From NCBI GenBank assembly GCA_964019425.1, contig OZ025862.1, positions 310,001 through 374,000 on the forward strand: a stretch of 64,000 nucleotides of DNA. Direction: 5' to 3'. The notes beneath the pieces are model-generated. The model was not told where the DNA came from and made no database searches. It saw nothing but the letters and a program-made list of their open reading frames with translations. This stretch comes from Flectonema sp. DT1601 (Eukaryota; Euglenozoa; Diplonemea; Diplonemida; Diplonemidae). Below are positions 9,890 to 20,800 of the stretch, piece after piece. The position numbers and the translations under genes were made by a program. Every line of letters starts with the position of its first letter. Position 1 is the stretch's first letter.

Positions 9890-10051
9890 ATGAAAACGAC
9901 GGCAAGGTTACAGTGGGTGATTGGATATGTAGCTTGGGTTATCTGGTGTTGCATTTGGAAATATTTTATAAATCATTCACAACAGGTTTATCGATATGTG
10001 CTGCAATTCTACTTAATAAGAGATGGAGAAATTCGTATTTTTGTCATATAA
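9890..10051 (+). CDS. Small ORF upstream of LRR gene C (53 aa)
   Basis: ATG to TAA, reading GYVAW where the copy at 2035 reads EYVAW. It precedes gene C by about 175 bp. Confidence 0.3.
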   Translation: MKTTARLQWVIGYVAWVIWCCIWKYFINHSQQVYRYVLQFYLIRDGEIRIFVI

Positions 10052-10226
10052 CAGGTTGTTTGTTAAACACATCATGGATGTTGGTTGGGACTAAAGTTTG
10101 TGCAACAAAAAAAAAAAAAGAAAAAAAAAAAGTTTGTTTGAAGAAATATATTTTAAACATTTATTAATCTCATCATACTCCAAGCTATTTATAATCACAT
10201 TTTGTAAGTTACTCACGCGAGTTAAT

Positions 10227-12830
10227 ATGCAACTTTCGGTTACGTTCCAAGACACTGGATTTCCTGACGTTGTTTTCACAGCTTCCGGAGAGTCGCTCGT
10301 GAAGGATGCATTGCAGGTTGCAGCTGACGAGTGGGGTACCGATGCTGACTTTCTTGAGCTTTCTCTCGCAGGATCGCTGCTTCGAGCAGGTAATCGACTG
10401 GTGTCGTACGGAGTGGAGGACGGCTCGCTGTTGGATGCATCGGTGGTGCGCTTGTTTGGATTGGAATTTTTGACAGATTCTGCAAAGAGAGCGAAGGCAT
10501 TCCTACGAGGAAAACGGGATCAGGACGGGTTTTTCTGCCTTGATACTCGCACATTCGCTGTGGATGGCTGTCTTCAGTTTAAGAACGATGATGAGTGGTT
10601 CTCGAATGATGTTACGAACATCTCATTCAGCAACTCTGAACCCTCAGTCACGACCGTTTCAGATGATTTCTTATCCTCATCTCGTAAGATTATAAGAGTC
10701 AGTCTGCCTGGTCTTCAATACGTCACATCTGTTGGTAGTGCTTTCCTCAAAGGTTGCAATTCACTGACATCCGTAGACTTATCAAGTCTCAGCTATCTTT
10801 TAACTGTGGGAGACTCTTTTCTATATGATTGTTCATCCCTCACAAATCTGGACTTATCAAGTCTCAGCAATCTTTCAAGTGTTGGAGACTATTTTCTATA
10901 TGATTGTTCATCCCTCACATCTCTGGACTTATCATGTCTCAGCAATCTTTCAACTGTTGGAGACTATTTTCTAAGTAATTGTTCATCCCTCACATCTCTG
11001 GACTTATCAAGTCTCAGCAATCTTTCAAGTGTTGGAGACTATTTTCTATATGATTGTTCATCCCTCACATCTCTGGACTTATCATGTCTCAGCAATCTTT
11101 CAACTGTAGGAGGCTCTTTTCTACGTTATTGTTCATCCCTCACATCTCTGGACTTATCAAGTCTCAGCAATCTTTCAACTGTTGGAGACTATTTTCTAAG
11201 TAATTGTTCATCCCTCACATCTCTGGACTTATCAAGTCTCAGCAATCTTTCAACTGTTGGAGACTATTTTCTAAGTAATTGTTCATCCCTCACATCTCTG
11301 GACTTATCAAGTCTCAGCAATCTTTCAACTGTGGGAGACTCTTTTCTATATTATTGTACATCCCTCACATCTCTGGACTTATCAAGTCTCAGCAATATTT
11401 CAACTGTGGGAGACTCTTTTCTAATTAATTGTTCATCCCTCACATCTCTGGACTTATCAAGTCTCAGCAATATTTCAGCTGTGGGAGACGATTTTCTATA
11501 TAATTGTTCATCCGTCACATCTCTGGACTTATCAAGTCTCAGCAATCTTTCAACTGTGGGAGACTATTTTCTAATTAATTGTTCATCCCTCACATCACTG
11601 GACTTATCAAGTCTCAGCAATCTTTCAACTGTGGGAGGCTGTTTTCTAAATAGTTGTTCATCCCTCACATCTCTGGACTTATCAAGTCTCAGCAATATTT
11701 CAACTGTGGGAGACGATTTTCTAAGTAATTGTTCATCCCTCACATCTCTGGACTTATCAAGTCTCAGCAATCTTTCAACTGTGGGAGACTCTTTTCTATG
11801 TTATTGTTCATCCCTCACATCTCTGGACTTATCAAGTCTCAGCAATCTTTCAACTGTGGGAGACGATTTTCTATATGATTGTTCATCCCTCACATCTCTG
11901 GACTTATCAAGTCTCAGCAATCTTTCAACTGTGGGAGACTCTTTTCTAAATGATTGTTCATCCCTCACATCTCTGGACTTATCAAGTCTCAGCAATCTTT
12001 CAACTGTGGGAGACGATTTTCTAAGTAATTGTTCATCCCTCACATCTCTGGACTTATCAAGTCTCAGCAATCTTTCAACTGTGGGAGACTATTTTCTAAT
12101 TAATTGTTCATCCCTCACATCACTGGACTTATCAAGTCTCAGCAATCTTTCAACTGTGGGAGGCTGTTTTCTAAATAGTTGTTCATCCCTCACATCTCTG
12201 GACTTATCAAGTCTCAGCAATATTTCAACTGTGGGACACTATTTTCTATATTATTGTTCATCCCTCACATCTCTGGACTTATCAAGTCTCAGCAATCTTT
12301 CAACTGTGGGAGACGATTTTCTAAGTAATTGTTCATCCCTCACATCTCTGGACTTATCAAGTCTCAGCAATCTTTCAACTGTGGGAGACTCTTTTCTATG
12401 TTATTGTTCATCCCTCACATCTCTGGACTTATCAAGTCTCAGCAATCTTTCAACTGTGGGAGACGATTTTCTATATGATTGTTCATCCCTCACATCTCTG
12501 GACTTATCAAGTCTCAGCAATCTTTCAACTGTGGGAGACTCTTTTCTAAATGATTGTTCATCCCTCACATCTCTGGACTTATCAAGTCTCAGCAATCTTT
12601 CAACTGTGGGAAACTCTTTTCTAAGTAATTGTTCATCCCTCACATCTCTGGACTTATCAAGTCTCAGCAATCTTTCAGCTGTTGGAGACTATTTTCTATG
12701 TAATTGTTCATCACTTACTTCCTTGGATTTAACCCTCGTGAATGTAGAATCCGTTGGAAGTAATTTCTTAAAAGGTTGCTCATCCATTAAGAGAGATAAA
12801 CTGCATACGAGCATAGCGAATTTGAAATGA
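10227..12830 (+). CDS. LRR gene C: ubiquitin-like domain plus 26 leucine-rich repeats
   Basis: At 867 residues this is the longest family member here. It has the 179-residue N-terminal part, 26 repeats of 25 residues, and the 38-residue C-cap (HTSIANLK). Visible N-terminal differences from gene A include RTFAVDG for PTFAVDG, FKNDDEWFS for FNNDDEWIS, and LKGCNS for LKNCDS. Repeats 11-12 and 13-16 recur in order as 18-19 and 21-24, with an extra HYFLYY repeat between, so a block of seven to eight repeats has been copied inside the gene. Repeats 8-12 and 20 closely match repeats 8-13 of gene E at 27817, which suggests exchange between loci. The upstream small ORF and downstream ATGA overlap are both present. 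Confidence 0.85.
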   Translation: MQLSVTFQDTGFPDVVFTASGESLVKDALQVAADEWGTDADFLELSLAGSLLRAGNRLVSYGVEDGSLLDASVVRLFGLEFLTDSAKRAKAFLRGKRDQDGFFCLDTRTFAVDGCLQFKNDDEWFSNDVTNISFSNSEPSVTTVSDDFLSSSRKIIRVSLPGLQYVTSVGSAFLKGCNSLTSVDLSSLSYLLTVGDSFLYDCSSLTNLDLSSLSNLSSVGDYFLYDCSSLTSLDLSCLSNLSTVGDYFLSNCSSLTSLDLSSLSNLSSVGDYFLYDCSSLTSLDLSCLSNLSTVGGSFLRYCSSLTSLDLSSLSNLSTVGDYFLSNCSSLTSLDLSSLSNLSTVGDYFLSNCSSLTSLDLSSLSNLSTVGDSFLYYCTSLTSLDLSSLSNISTVGDSFLINCSSLTSLDLSSLSNISAVGDDFLYNCSSVTSLDLSSLSNLSTVGDYFLINCSSLTSLDLSSLSNLSTVGGCFLNSCSSLTSLDLSSLSNISTVGDDFLSNCSSLTSLDLSSLSNLSTVGDSFLCYCSSLTSLDLSSLSNLSTVGDDFLYDCSSLTSLDLSSLSNLSTVGDSFLNDCSSLTSLDLSSLSNLSTVGDDFLSNCSSLTSLDLSSLSNLSTVGDYFLINCSSLTSLDLSSLSNLSTVGGCFLNSCSSLTSLDLSSLSNISTVGHYFLYYCSSLTSLDLSSLSNLSTVGDDFLSNCSSLTSLDLSSLSNLSTVGDSFLCYCSSLTSLDLSSLSNLSTVGDDFLYDCSSLTSLDLSSLSNLSTVGDSFLNDCSSLTSLDLSSLSNLSTVGNSFLSNCSSLTSLDLSSLSNLSAVGDYFLCNCSSLTSLDLTLVNVESVGSNFLKGCSSIKRDKLHTSIANLK

Positions 12831-13103
12831 CAGAAATCATAAATGTTGTTTTTAGTGTGTGTGCGTTGTTCCCCTTGTTTTATTTGAAGGTATTTAATTT
12901 ATGTTTTAATATTTCAGAAAGAAGATGTTCGATCACACACTCGTAAAACCACGGCAAGGTTACAGTGGGTGATTGAATATGTAGCTTGGGTTATCTGGTG
13001 TTGCATTTGGAAATATTTTATAAATCATTCACAACAGGTTTATCGATATGTGCTGCAATTCTACTTAATAAGAGATGGAGAAATTCGTATTTTTGTCATA
13101 TAA
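12827..13103 (+). CDS. Candidate small gene overlapping the stop of LRR gene C
   Basis: Same ATGA overlap, GTATTT...TTTCAG segment and Trp-rich second part as at 4525. It differs by a Leu-to-Arg change (CGT AAA) near the join. Confidence 0.25.
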
Positions 13104-13280
13104 CAGGTTGTTTGTTAAACACATCATGGATGTAGGTTGGGACTAAAGTTTGTGCAACAAAAAAAAAAAAAAAGAAAAAAAAAAAGTTTGTTTGAAGAAA
13201 TATATTTTAAACATTTATTAATCTCATCATACTCCAAGCCATTCATCATCACATTTTGTAGGTTACTCACGCGAGTTAAT

Positions 13281-13394
13281 ATGCAACTTTCGGTTACGTT
13301 CCAAGACACTGGATTTCCTGACGTTGTTTTCACAGCTTCCGGAGAGTCGCTCGTGAAGGATGCATTGCAGGTTGCAGCTGACGAGTGGGGTACT
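13281..13394 (+). pseudogene. LRR gene D: 5' fragment only
   Basis: The family Met and the first 38 or so codons (to DEWGT) are intact, then the sequence passes at about 13395 into repeat R1. Only the first half of the ubiquitin-like domain remains. The breakpoint lies a few bases beyond the one shared by fragments F, I and K. Confidence 0.75.
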
Positions 13395-13682
13395 AAGTTA
13401 AGCATCACACCTAGTCAACTGTATCTCAGAACTAATGTTAAATTATCGTTTATGTTGTTTTTTATGATACAATACATTTGTATTTTAAGTACAAAATCAA
13501 ACAGTTAATCCCCATATTCGACAACACATATGGGATTTCATCGAAACCAACAGTTGGGTCTCTTTTCATTTCAACCAGGTTTGGCCGAGCACTATATTCG
13601 TTTTTTAGCCAGTTTTTTGAAAGTTGATTTATATTTTAATCACAGTTATCAAGTAACCCCCCCTTTTCAGTAATAACCAAAT
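13395..13682 (+). repeat. Repeats R1 and R2 left of PLE copy 1
   Basis: R1 (13395-13512) starts AAGTTAAGCATCACACC and ends ACAGTTAATCCCC. R2 (about 13513-13680) starts ATATTCGACAACACATATGG and ends in a poly-C run. R1 reappears, with the same AAGTTAAGCATCACACC start, immediately right of the PLE at 25713, so the element is flanked by direct repeats. Confidence 0.65.
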
Positions 13683-13728
13683 TGGAAATACCTCGGAATT
13701 AGAAAACAAATCCAGAGTTTGGTCTCCA

Positions 13729-14838
13729 GTGATCCAACAGTACTACAAACTGAATGGACGAGATGACATTTATAACATGTTACTCGATAAGAACGTTGGG
13801 TATGCAAAACTCAAAAAATGTAATAACACCATGGTTACTGCATTCCGGATTGCAAGTCACTCAATCACTAACAATCCAGATCAATGTCTAATATGTTCCA
13901 CCGCAATAAACAAGAACACTGAGACACAGATTGATGCTTTGGATATTAAATATCGCAATGGGATATTTAAAGTAACCAAATTTTGCAAAGACTTCGACAA
14001 AATACTACCTGTTAACATCAGTATTCTATCATACGACCAGGGTAAGACAACCCGTGAAATAATTAACAAACATGTGAATCACGAATGTCACATGGTTGTT
14101 GGTCGTACTAATGGAGGTTATTATTTTCCAATTACAAGTAAATATACGGAAAGTAATATTCAAAAAATCTTCCTCAAGGTTGACACGCCTGGAAAATCGG
14201 CGGAAGTTACAACAGAAGGGAAGTCAACTCCTAACACATCAGATACTGATGTAGTTATGACAGATAAGACCACAGAAACGCAAGAAGATGAAACGGAAAA
14301 ATCTCAGACTGATAAACCGGTTATGAAGAATGATAGAGGTCCTGAATGGGATATTTCGATCGATAAAAGGTTTCCTATTTCTATGCACACTAAACCAGCT
14401 GAAGGCCTTAACAGCGGTGAGTGTGGTTGGGCCACCATTAATTTTATGACTGATTATCTGAACATCGAGAGAATTCAGATATCTAAAGTCTTTAAGATTC
14501 AAGATGAGTTGGCAACACAAGAAATGAAGTGGTTAGGATTGGTTGAAATGTTTCAATTCAATCCTGATGGATGGTTTCACCAATTAGTCATATATGAGAC
14601 AATCAAGATTCATCTGTCCTTAGAAATACACCATTGTACCAGCGCAGAAGATTTAGATAAAGTCAACAATATACTCAAAGAACAAAACCTAAAACGCTTT
14701 CCATTCGTTATAATTACACGTAGATTAGCATACACTCACTATATCTTATTTATCGGAAAAGATACAGAGTATACAGGATATGATATCATTCAACACACTC
14801 CAAGTTATGAAACGTGGAATGACATTGCCAGGATATAA
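13729..14838 (+). pseudogene. PLE copy 1: post-RT region and Josephin-like protease domain
   Basis: This corresponds to the middle of the copy 2 frame. It opens with YYKLNGRDDIYNMLLDK, continues through a CLIC motif and an acidic Thr-rich spacer, and ends with the Josephin-like domain: Cys in SGECGWATINF, His in YTHYILF. No genuine ATG marks the start; the open stretch begins at the deletion junction. The domain differs from copy 2 by one visible residue (MTDYL for MADYL). The frame is interrupted once before the next open stretch. Confidence 0.65.
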
Positions 14839-14841
14839 CCT

Positions 14842-17800
14842 TTGGAAACATTTGACTATCACTTCGCATTCTGCCCTACAAAAAACAATCCTATGGAGAA
14901 ACTCCAATTTCCGAACCTCGACTATCCAACAATGGAGCCCCACATGGAAAACAAACAAGAGAAAGATACTCCTAGTCAAAAGACGAATGATAACGATGAC
15001 ACAGCACTGTTATACGAGATGTTACAGAAATTTGAAGAGGATGATATCTCTACAACAGCTAAAGCCACAGATCCATTGGATTTGAGATCTTCGAATGAAA
15101 ATACTACTCATAAGGAAGTCATTCAAGAACCAAAGAAAGTCATTCAAGAACCAAAGGAAGTCATTCAAGAACCAAAGAAAGTCATTCAAGAACCGAAGGA
15201 AGTCATTCAAGAACCAAAGAAAGTCATTCAAGATCCAAAGAAAGTCATTCAAGATCCAAAGGAAGTCATTCAAGATCCAAAGGAAGTCACTCAAGATCCA
15301 AAGGAAGTCACTCAAGATCCAAAGGAAGTCATTCAAGATCCAAAGAAAGTCATTCAAGATCCAAAGGAAGTCACTCAAGATCCAAAGGAAGTCATTCAAG
15401 ATCCAAAGGAAGTCATTCAAGAACCAAAGGAAGTCATTCAAGATCCAAAGAAAGTCATTCAAGATCCAAAGGAAGTCATTCAAGATCCAAAGGAAGTCAC
15501 TCAAGATCCAAAGGAAGTCACTCAAGATCCAAAGGAAGTCATTCAAGATCCAAAGGAAGTCATTCAAGATCCAAAGAAAGTCATTCAAGATCCAAAGGAA
15601 GTCATTCAAGATCCAAAGGAAGTCACTCAAGATCCAAAGGAAGTCATTCAAGATCCAAAGGAAGTCATTCAAGATCCAAAGGAAGTCATTCAAGATCCAA
15701 AGAAAGTCATTCAAGATCCAAAGGAAGTCATTCAAGATCCAAAGGAAGTCACTCAAGATCCAAAGGAAGTCATTCAAGATCCAAAGGAAGTCATTCAAGA
15801 TCCAAAGAAAATCATTCAAAATCCAAAGGAAGTCATTCAAGATCCAAAGGAAGTCATTCAAAATCCAAAGGAAGTCATTCAAAATCCAAAGGAAGTCATT
15901 CAAGATCCAAAGGAAGTCATTCAAAATCCAAAGGAAGTCATTCAAAATCCAAAGGAAGTCATTCAAGATCCAAAGAAAGTCATTCAAGATCCAAAGGAAG
16001 TCATTCAAGATCCAAAGAAAGTCATTCAAGATCCAAAGGAAGTCATTCAAGATCCAAAGGAAGTCATTCAAGATCCAAAGGAAGTCATTCAAAATCCAAA
16101 GGAAGTCATTCAAGATCCAAAGGAAGTCATTCAAAATCCAAAGGAAGTCATTCAAGATCCAAAGGAAGTCATTCAAGATCCAAAGGAAGTCATTCAAGAT
16201 CCAAAGGAAGTCATTCAAGATCCAAAGGAAGTCATTCAAGATCCAAAGGAAGTCATTCAAGATCCAAAGGAAGTCATTCAAGATCCAAAGAAAGTCATTC
16301 AAGATCCAAAGGAAGTCATTCAAGATCCAAAGGAAGTCATTCAAGATCCAAAGGAAGTCATTCAAAATCCAAAGGAAGTCATTCAAGATCCAAAGGAAGT
16401 CATTCAAGATCCAAAGGAAGTCATTCAAGATCCAAAGGAAGTCATTCAAGATCCAAAGGAAGTCATTCAAGATCCAAAGGAAGTCATTCAAGATCCAAAG
16501 GAAGTCATTCAAGATCCAAAGAAAGTCATTCAAGATCCAAAGGAAGTCATTCAAGATCCAAAGGAAGTCATTCAAGATCCAAAGGAAGTCATTCAAGATC
16601 CAAAGGAAGTCATTCAAGATCCAAAGGAAGTCATTCAAGATCCAAAGGAAGTCATTCAAAATCCAAAGGAAGTCATTCAAGATCCAAAGGAAGTCATTCA
16701 AGATCCAAAGGAAGTCATTCAAGATCCAAAGGAAGTCATTCAAGATCCAAAGGAAGTCATTCAAGATCCAAAGGAAGTCATTCAAGATCCAAAGGAAGTC
16801 ATTCAAGATCCAAAGAAAGTCATTCAAGATCCAAAGGAAGTCATTCAAGATCCAAAGGAAGTCATTCAAGATCCAAAGGAAGTCATTCAAGATCCAAAGG
16901 AAGTCATTCAAGATCCAAAGGAAGTCATTCAAGATCCAAAGGAAGTCATTCAAAATCCAAAGGAAGTCATTCAAGATCCAAAGGAAGTCATTCAAGATCC
17001 AAAGGAAGTCATTCAAGATCCAAAGGAAGTCATTCAAGATCCAAAGGAAGTCATTCAAGATCCAAAGGAAGTCATTCAAGATCCAAAGGAAGTCATTCAA
17101 AATCCAAAGGAAGTCATTCAAGATCCAAAGGAAGTCATTCAAGATCCAAAGGAAGTCATTCAAGATCCAAAGAAAGTCATTCAAGATCCAAAGGAAGTCA
17201 TTCAAGATCCAAAGGAAGTCACTCAAGATCCAAAGGAAGTCATTCAAGATCCAAAGGAAGTCATTCAAGATCCAAAGAAAGTCATTCAAGATTCAAAGGA
17301 AGTCATTCAAGATCCAAAGGAAGTCATTCAAGATCCAAAGGAAGTCATTCAAGATCCAAAGGAAGTCATTCAAGATCCAAAGGAAGTCATTCAAGATCCA
17401 AAGGAAGTCATTCAAGATCCAAAGGAAGTCATTCAAAATCCAAAGGAAGTCATTCAAGATCCAAAGGAAGTCATTCAAGATCCAAAGGAAGTCATTCAAG
17501 ATCCAAAGGAAGTCATTCAAGATCCAAAGGAAGTCATTCAAGATCCAAAGGAAGTCATTCAAGATCCAAAGAAAGTCACTCAAGATCCAAAGGAAGTCAT
17601 TCAAGATCCAAAGGAAGTCACTCAAGATCCAAAGGAAGTCACTCAAGATCCAAAGAAAGTCATTCAAGATCCAAAGGAAGTCACTCAAGATCCAAAGGAA
17701 GTCATTCAAGATCCAAAGGAAGTCACTCAAGATCCAAAGGAAGTCATTCAAGATCCAAAGAAAGTCATTCAAGATCCAAAGGAAGTCATTCAAGATCCAA

Positions 17801-20800
17801 AGGAAGTCATTCAAGATCCAAAGAAAGTCATTCAAGATCCAAAGGAAGTCATTCAAGATCCAAAGGAAGTCATTCAAGATCCAAAGGAAGTCATTCAAGA
17901 TCCAAAGGAAGTCATTCAAGATCCAAAGGAAGTCATTCAAGATCCAAAGGAAGTCATTCAAAATCCAAAGGAAGTCATTCAAGATCCAAAGGAAGTCATT
18001 CAAGATCCAAAGGAAGTCATTCAAGATCCAAAGGAAGTCATTCAAGATCCAAAGAAAGTCATTCAAGATCCAAAGGAAGTCATTCAAGATCCAAAGGAAG
18101 TCATTCAAGATCCAAAGGAAGTCATTCAAAATCCAAAGGAAGTCATTCAAGATCCAAAGGAAGTCATTCAAGATCCAAAGGAAGTCATTCAAGATCCAAA
18201 GGAAGTCATTCAAGATCCAAAGGAAGTCATTCAAAATCCAAAGGAAGTCATTCAAGATCCAAAGGAAGTCATTCAAGATCCAAAGGAAGTCATTCAAGAT
18301 CCAAAGGAAGTCATTCAAGATCCAAAGAAAGTCATTCAAGATCCAAAGGAAGTCATTCAAGATCCAAAGGAAGTCATTCAAGATCCAAAGGAAGTCATTC
18401 AAAATCCAAAGGAAGTCATTCAAGATCCAAAGGAAGTCATTCAAGATCCAAAGGAAGTCATTCAAGATCCAAAGGAAGTCATTCAAGATCCAAAGGAAGT
18501 CATTCAAGATCCAAAGGAAGTCATTCAAGATCCAAAGGAAGTCATTCAAGATCCAAAGGAAGTCATTCAAGATCCAAAGAAAGTCATTCAAGATCCAAAG
18601 GAAGTCATTCAAGATCCAAAGGAAGTCATTCAAGATCCAAAGGAAGTCATTCAAGATCCAAAGGAAGTCATTCAAGATCCAAAGGAAGTCATTCAAGATC
18701 CAAAGGAAGTCATTCAAAATCCAAAGGAAGTCATTCAAGATCCAAAGGAAGTCATTCAAGATCCAAAGGAAGTCATTCAAGATCCAAAGGAAGTCATTCA
18801 AGATCCAAAGGAAGTCATTCAAGATCCAAAGGAAGTCATTCAAGATCCAAAGGAAGTCATTCAAGATCCAAAGAAAGTCATTCAAGATCCAAAGGAAGTC
18901 ATTCAAGATCCAAAGGAAGTCATTCAAGATCCAAAGGAAGTCATTCAAGATCCAAAGGAAGTCATTCAAGATCCAAAGGAAGTCATTCAAGATCCAAAGG
19001 AAGTCATTCAAAATCCAAAGGAAGTCATTCAAGATCCAAAGGAAGTCATTCAAGATCCAAAGGAAGTCATTCAAGATCCAAAGAAAGTCATTCAAGATCC
19101 AAAGGAAGTCATTCAAGATCCAAAGGAAGTCACTCAAGATCCAAAGGAAGTCATTCAAGATCCAAAGGAAGTCATTCAAGATCCAAAGAAAGTCATTCAA
19201 GATTCAAAGGAAGTCATTCAAGATCCAAAGGAAGTCATTCAAGATCCAAAGGAAGTCATTCAAGATCCAAAGGAAGTCATTCAAGATCCAAAGGAAGTCA
19301 TTCAAGATCCAAAGGAAGTCATTCAAGATCCAAAGGAAGTCATTCAAAATCCAAAGGAAGTCATTCAAGATCCAAAGGAAGTCATTCAAGATCCAAAGGA
19401 AGTCATTCAAGATCCAAAGGAAGTCATTCAAGATCCAAAGGAAGTCATTCAAGATCCAAAGGAAGTCATTCAAGATCCAAAGAAAGTCACTCAAGATCCA
19501 AAGGAAGTCATTCAAGATCCAAAGGAAGTCACTCAAGATCCAAAGGAAGTCACTCAAGATCCAAAGAAAGTCATTCAAGATCCAAAGGAAGTCACTCAAG
19601 ATCCAAAGGAAGTCATTCAAGATCCAAAGGAAGTCACTCAAGATCCAAAGGAAGTCATTCAAGATCCAAAGAAAGTCATTCAAGATCCAAAGGAAGTCAT
19701 TCAAGATCCAAAGGAAGTCATTCAAGATCCAAAGAAAGTCATTCAAGATCCAAAGGAAGTCATTCAAGATCCAAAGGAAGTCATTCAAGATCCAAAGGAA
19801 GTCATTCAAGATCCAAAGGAAGTCATTCAAGATCCAAAGGAAGTCATTCAAGATCCAAAGGAAGTCATTCAAAATCCAAAGGAAGTCATTCAAGATCCAA
19901 AGGAAGTCATTCAAGATCCAAAGGAAGTCATTCAAGATCCAAAGGAAGTCATTCAAGATCCAAAGAAAGTCATTCAAGATCCAAAGGAAGTCATTCAAGA
20001 TCCAAAGGAAGTCATTCAAGATCCAAAGGAAGTCATTCAAAATCCAAAGGAAGTCATTCAAGATCCAAAGGAAGTCATTCAAGATCCAAAGGAAGTCACT
20101 CAAGATCCAAAGGAAGTCATTCAAGATCCAAAGAAAGTCATTCAAGATCCAAAGGAAGTCATTCAAGATCCAAAGGAAGTCATTCAAGATCCAAAGAAAG
20201 TCATTCAAGATCCAAAGGAAGTCATTCAAGATCCAAAGGAAGTCATTCAAGATCCAAAGGAAGTCATTCAAGATCCAAAGGAAGTCATTCAAGATCCAAA
20301 GGAAGTCATTCAAGATCCAAAGAAAGTCATTCAAGATCCAAAGGAAGTCATTCAAGATCCAAAGGAAGTCATTCAAGATCCAAAGGAAGTCATTCAAGAT
20401 CCAAAGGAAGTCATTCAAGATCCAAAGGAAGTCATTCAAGATCCAAAGGAAGTCATTCAAGATCCAAAGAAAGTCATTCAAGATCCAAAGGAAGTCATTC
20501 AAGATCCAAAGGAAGTCACTCAAGATCCAAAGGAAGTCATTCAAGATCCAAAGAAAGTCATTCAAGATCCAAAGGAAGTCATTCAAGATCCAAAGGAAGT
20601 CATTCAAGATCCAAAGAAAGTCATTCAAGATCCAAAGGAAGTCATTCAAGATCCAAAGGAAGTCATTCAAGATCCAAAGGAAGTCATTCAAGATCCAAAG
20701 GAAGTCATTCAAGATCCAAAGGAAGTCATTCAAGATCCAAAGAAAGTCATTCAAGATCCAAAGGAAGTCATTCAAGATCCAAAGGAAGTCATTCAAGATC

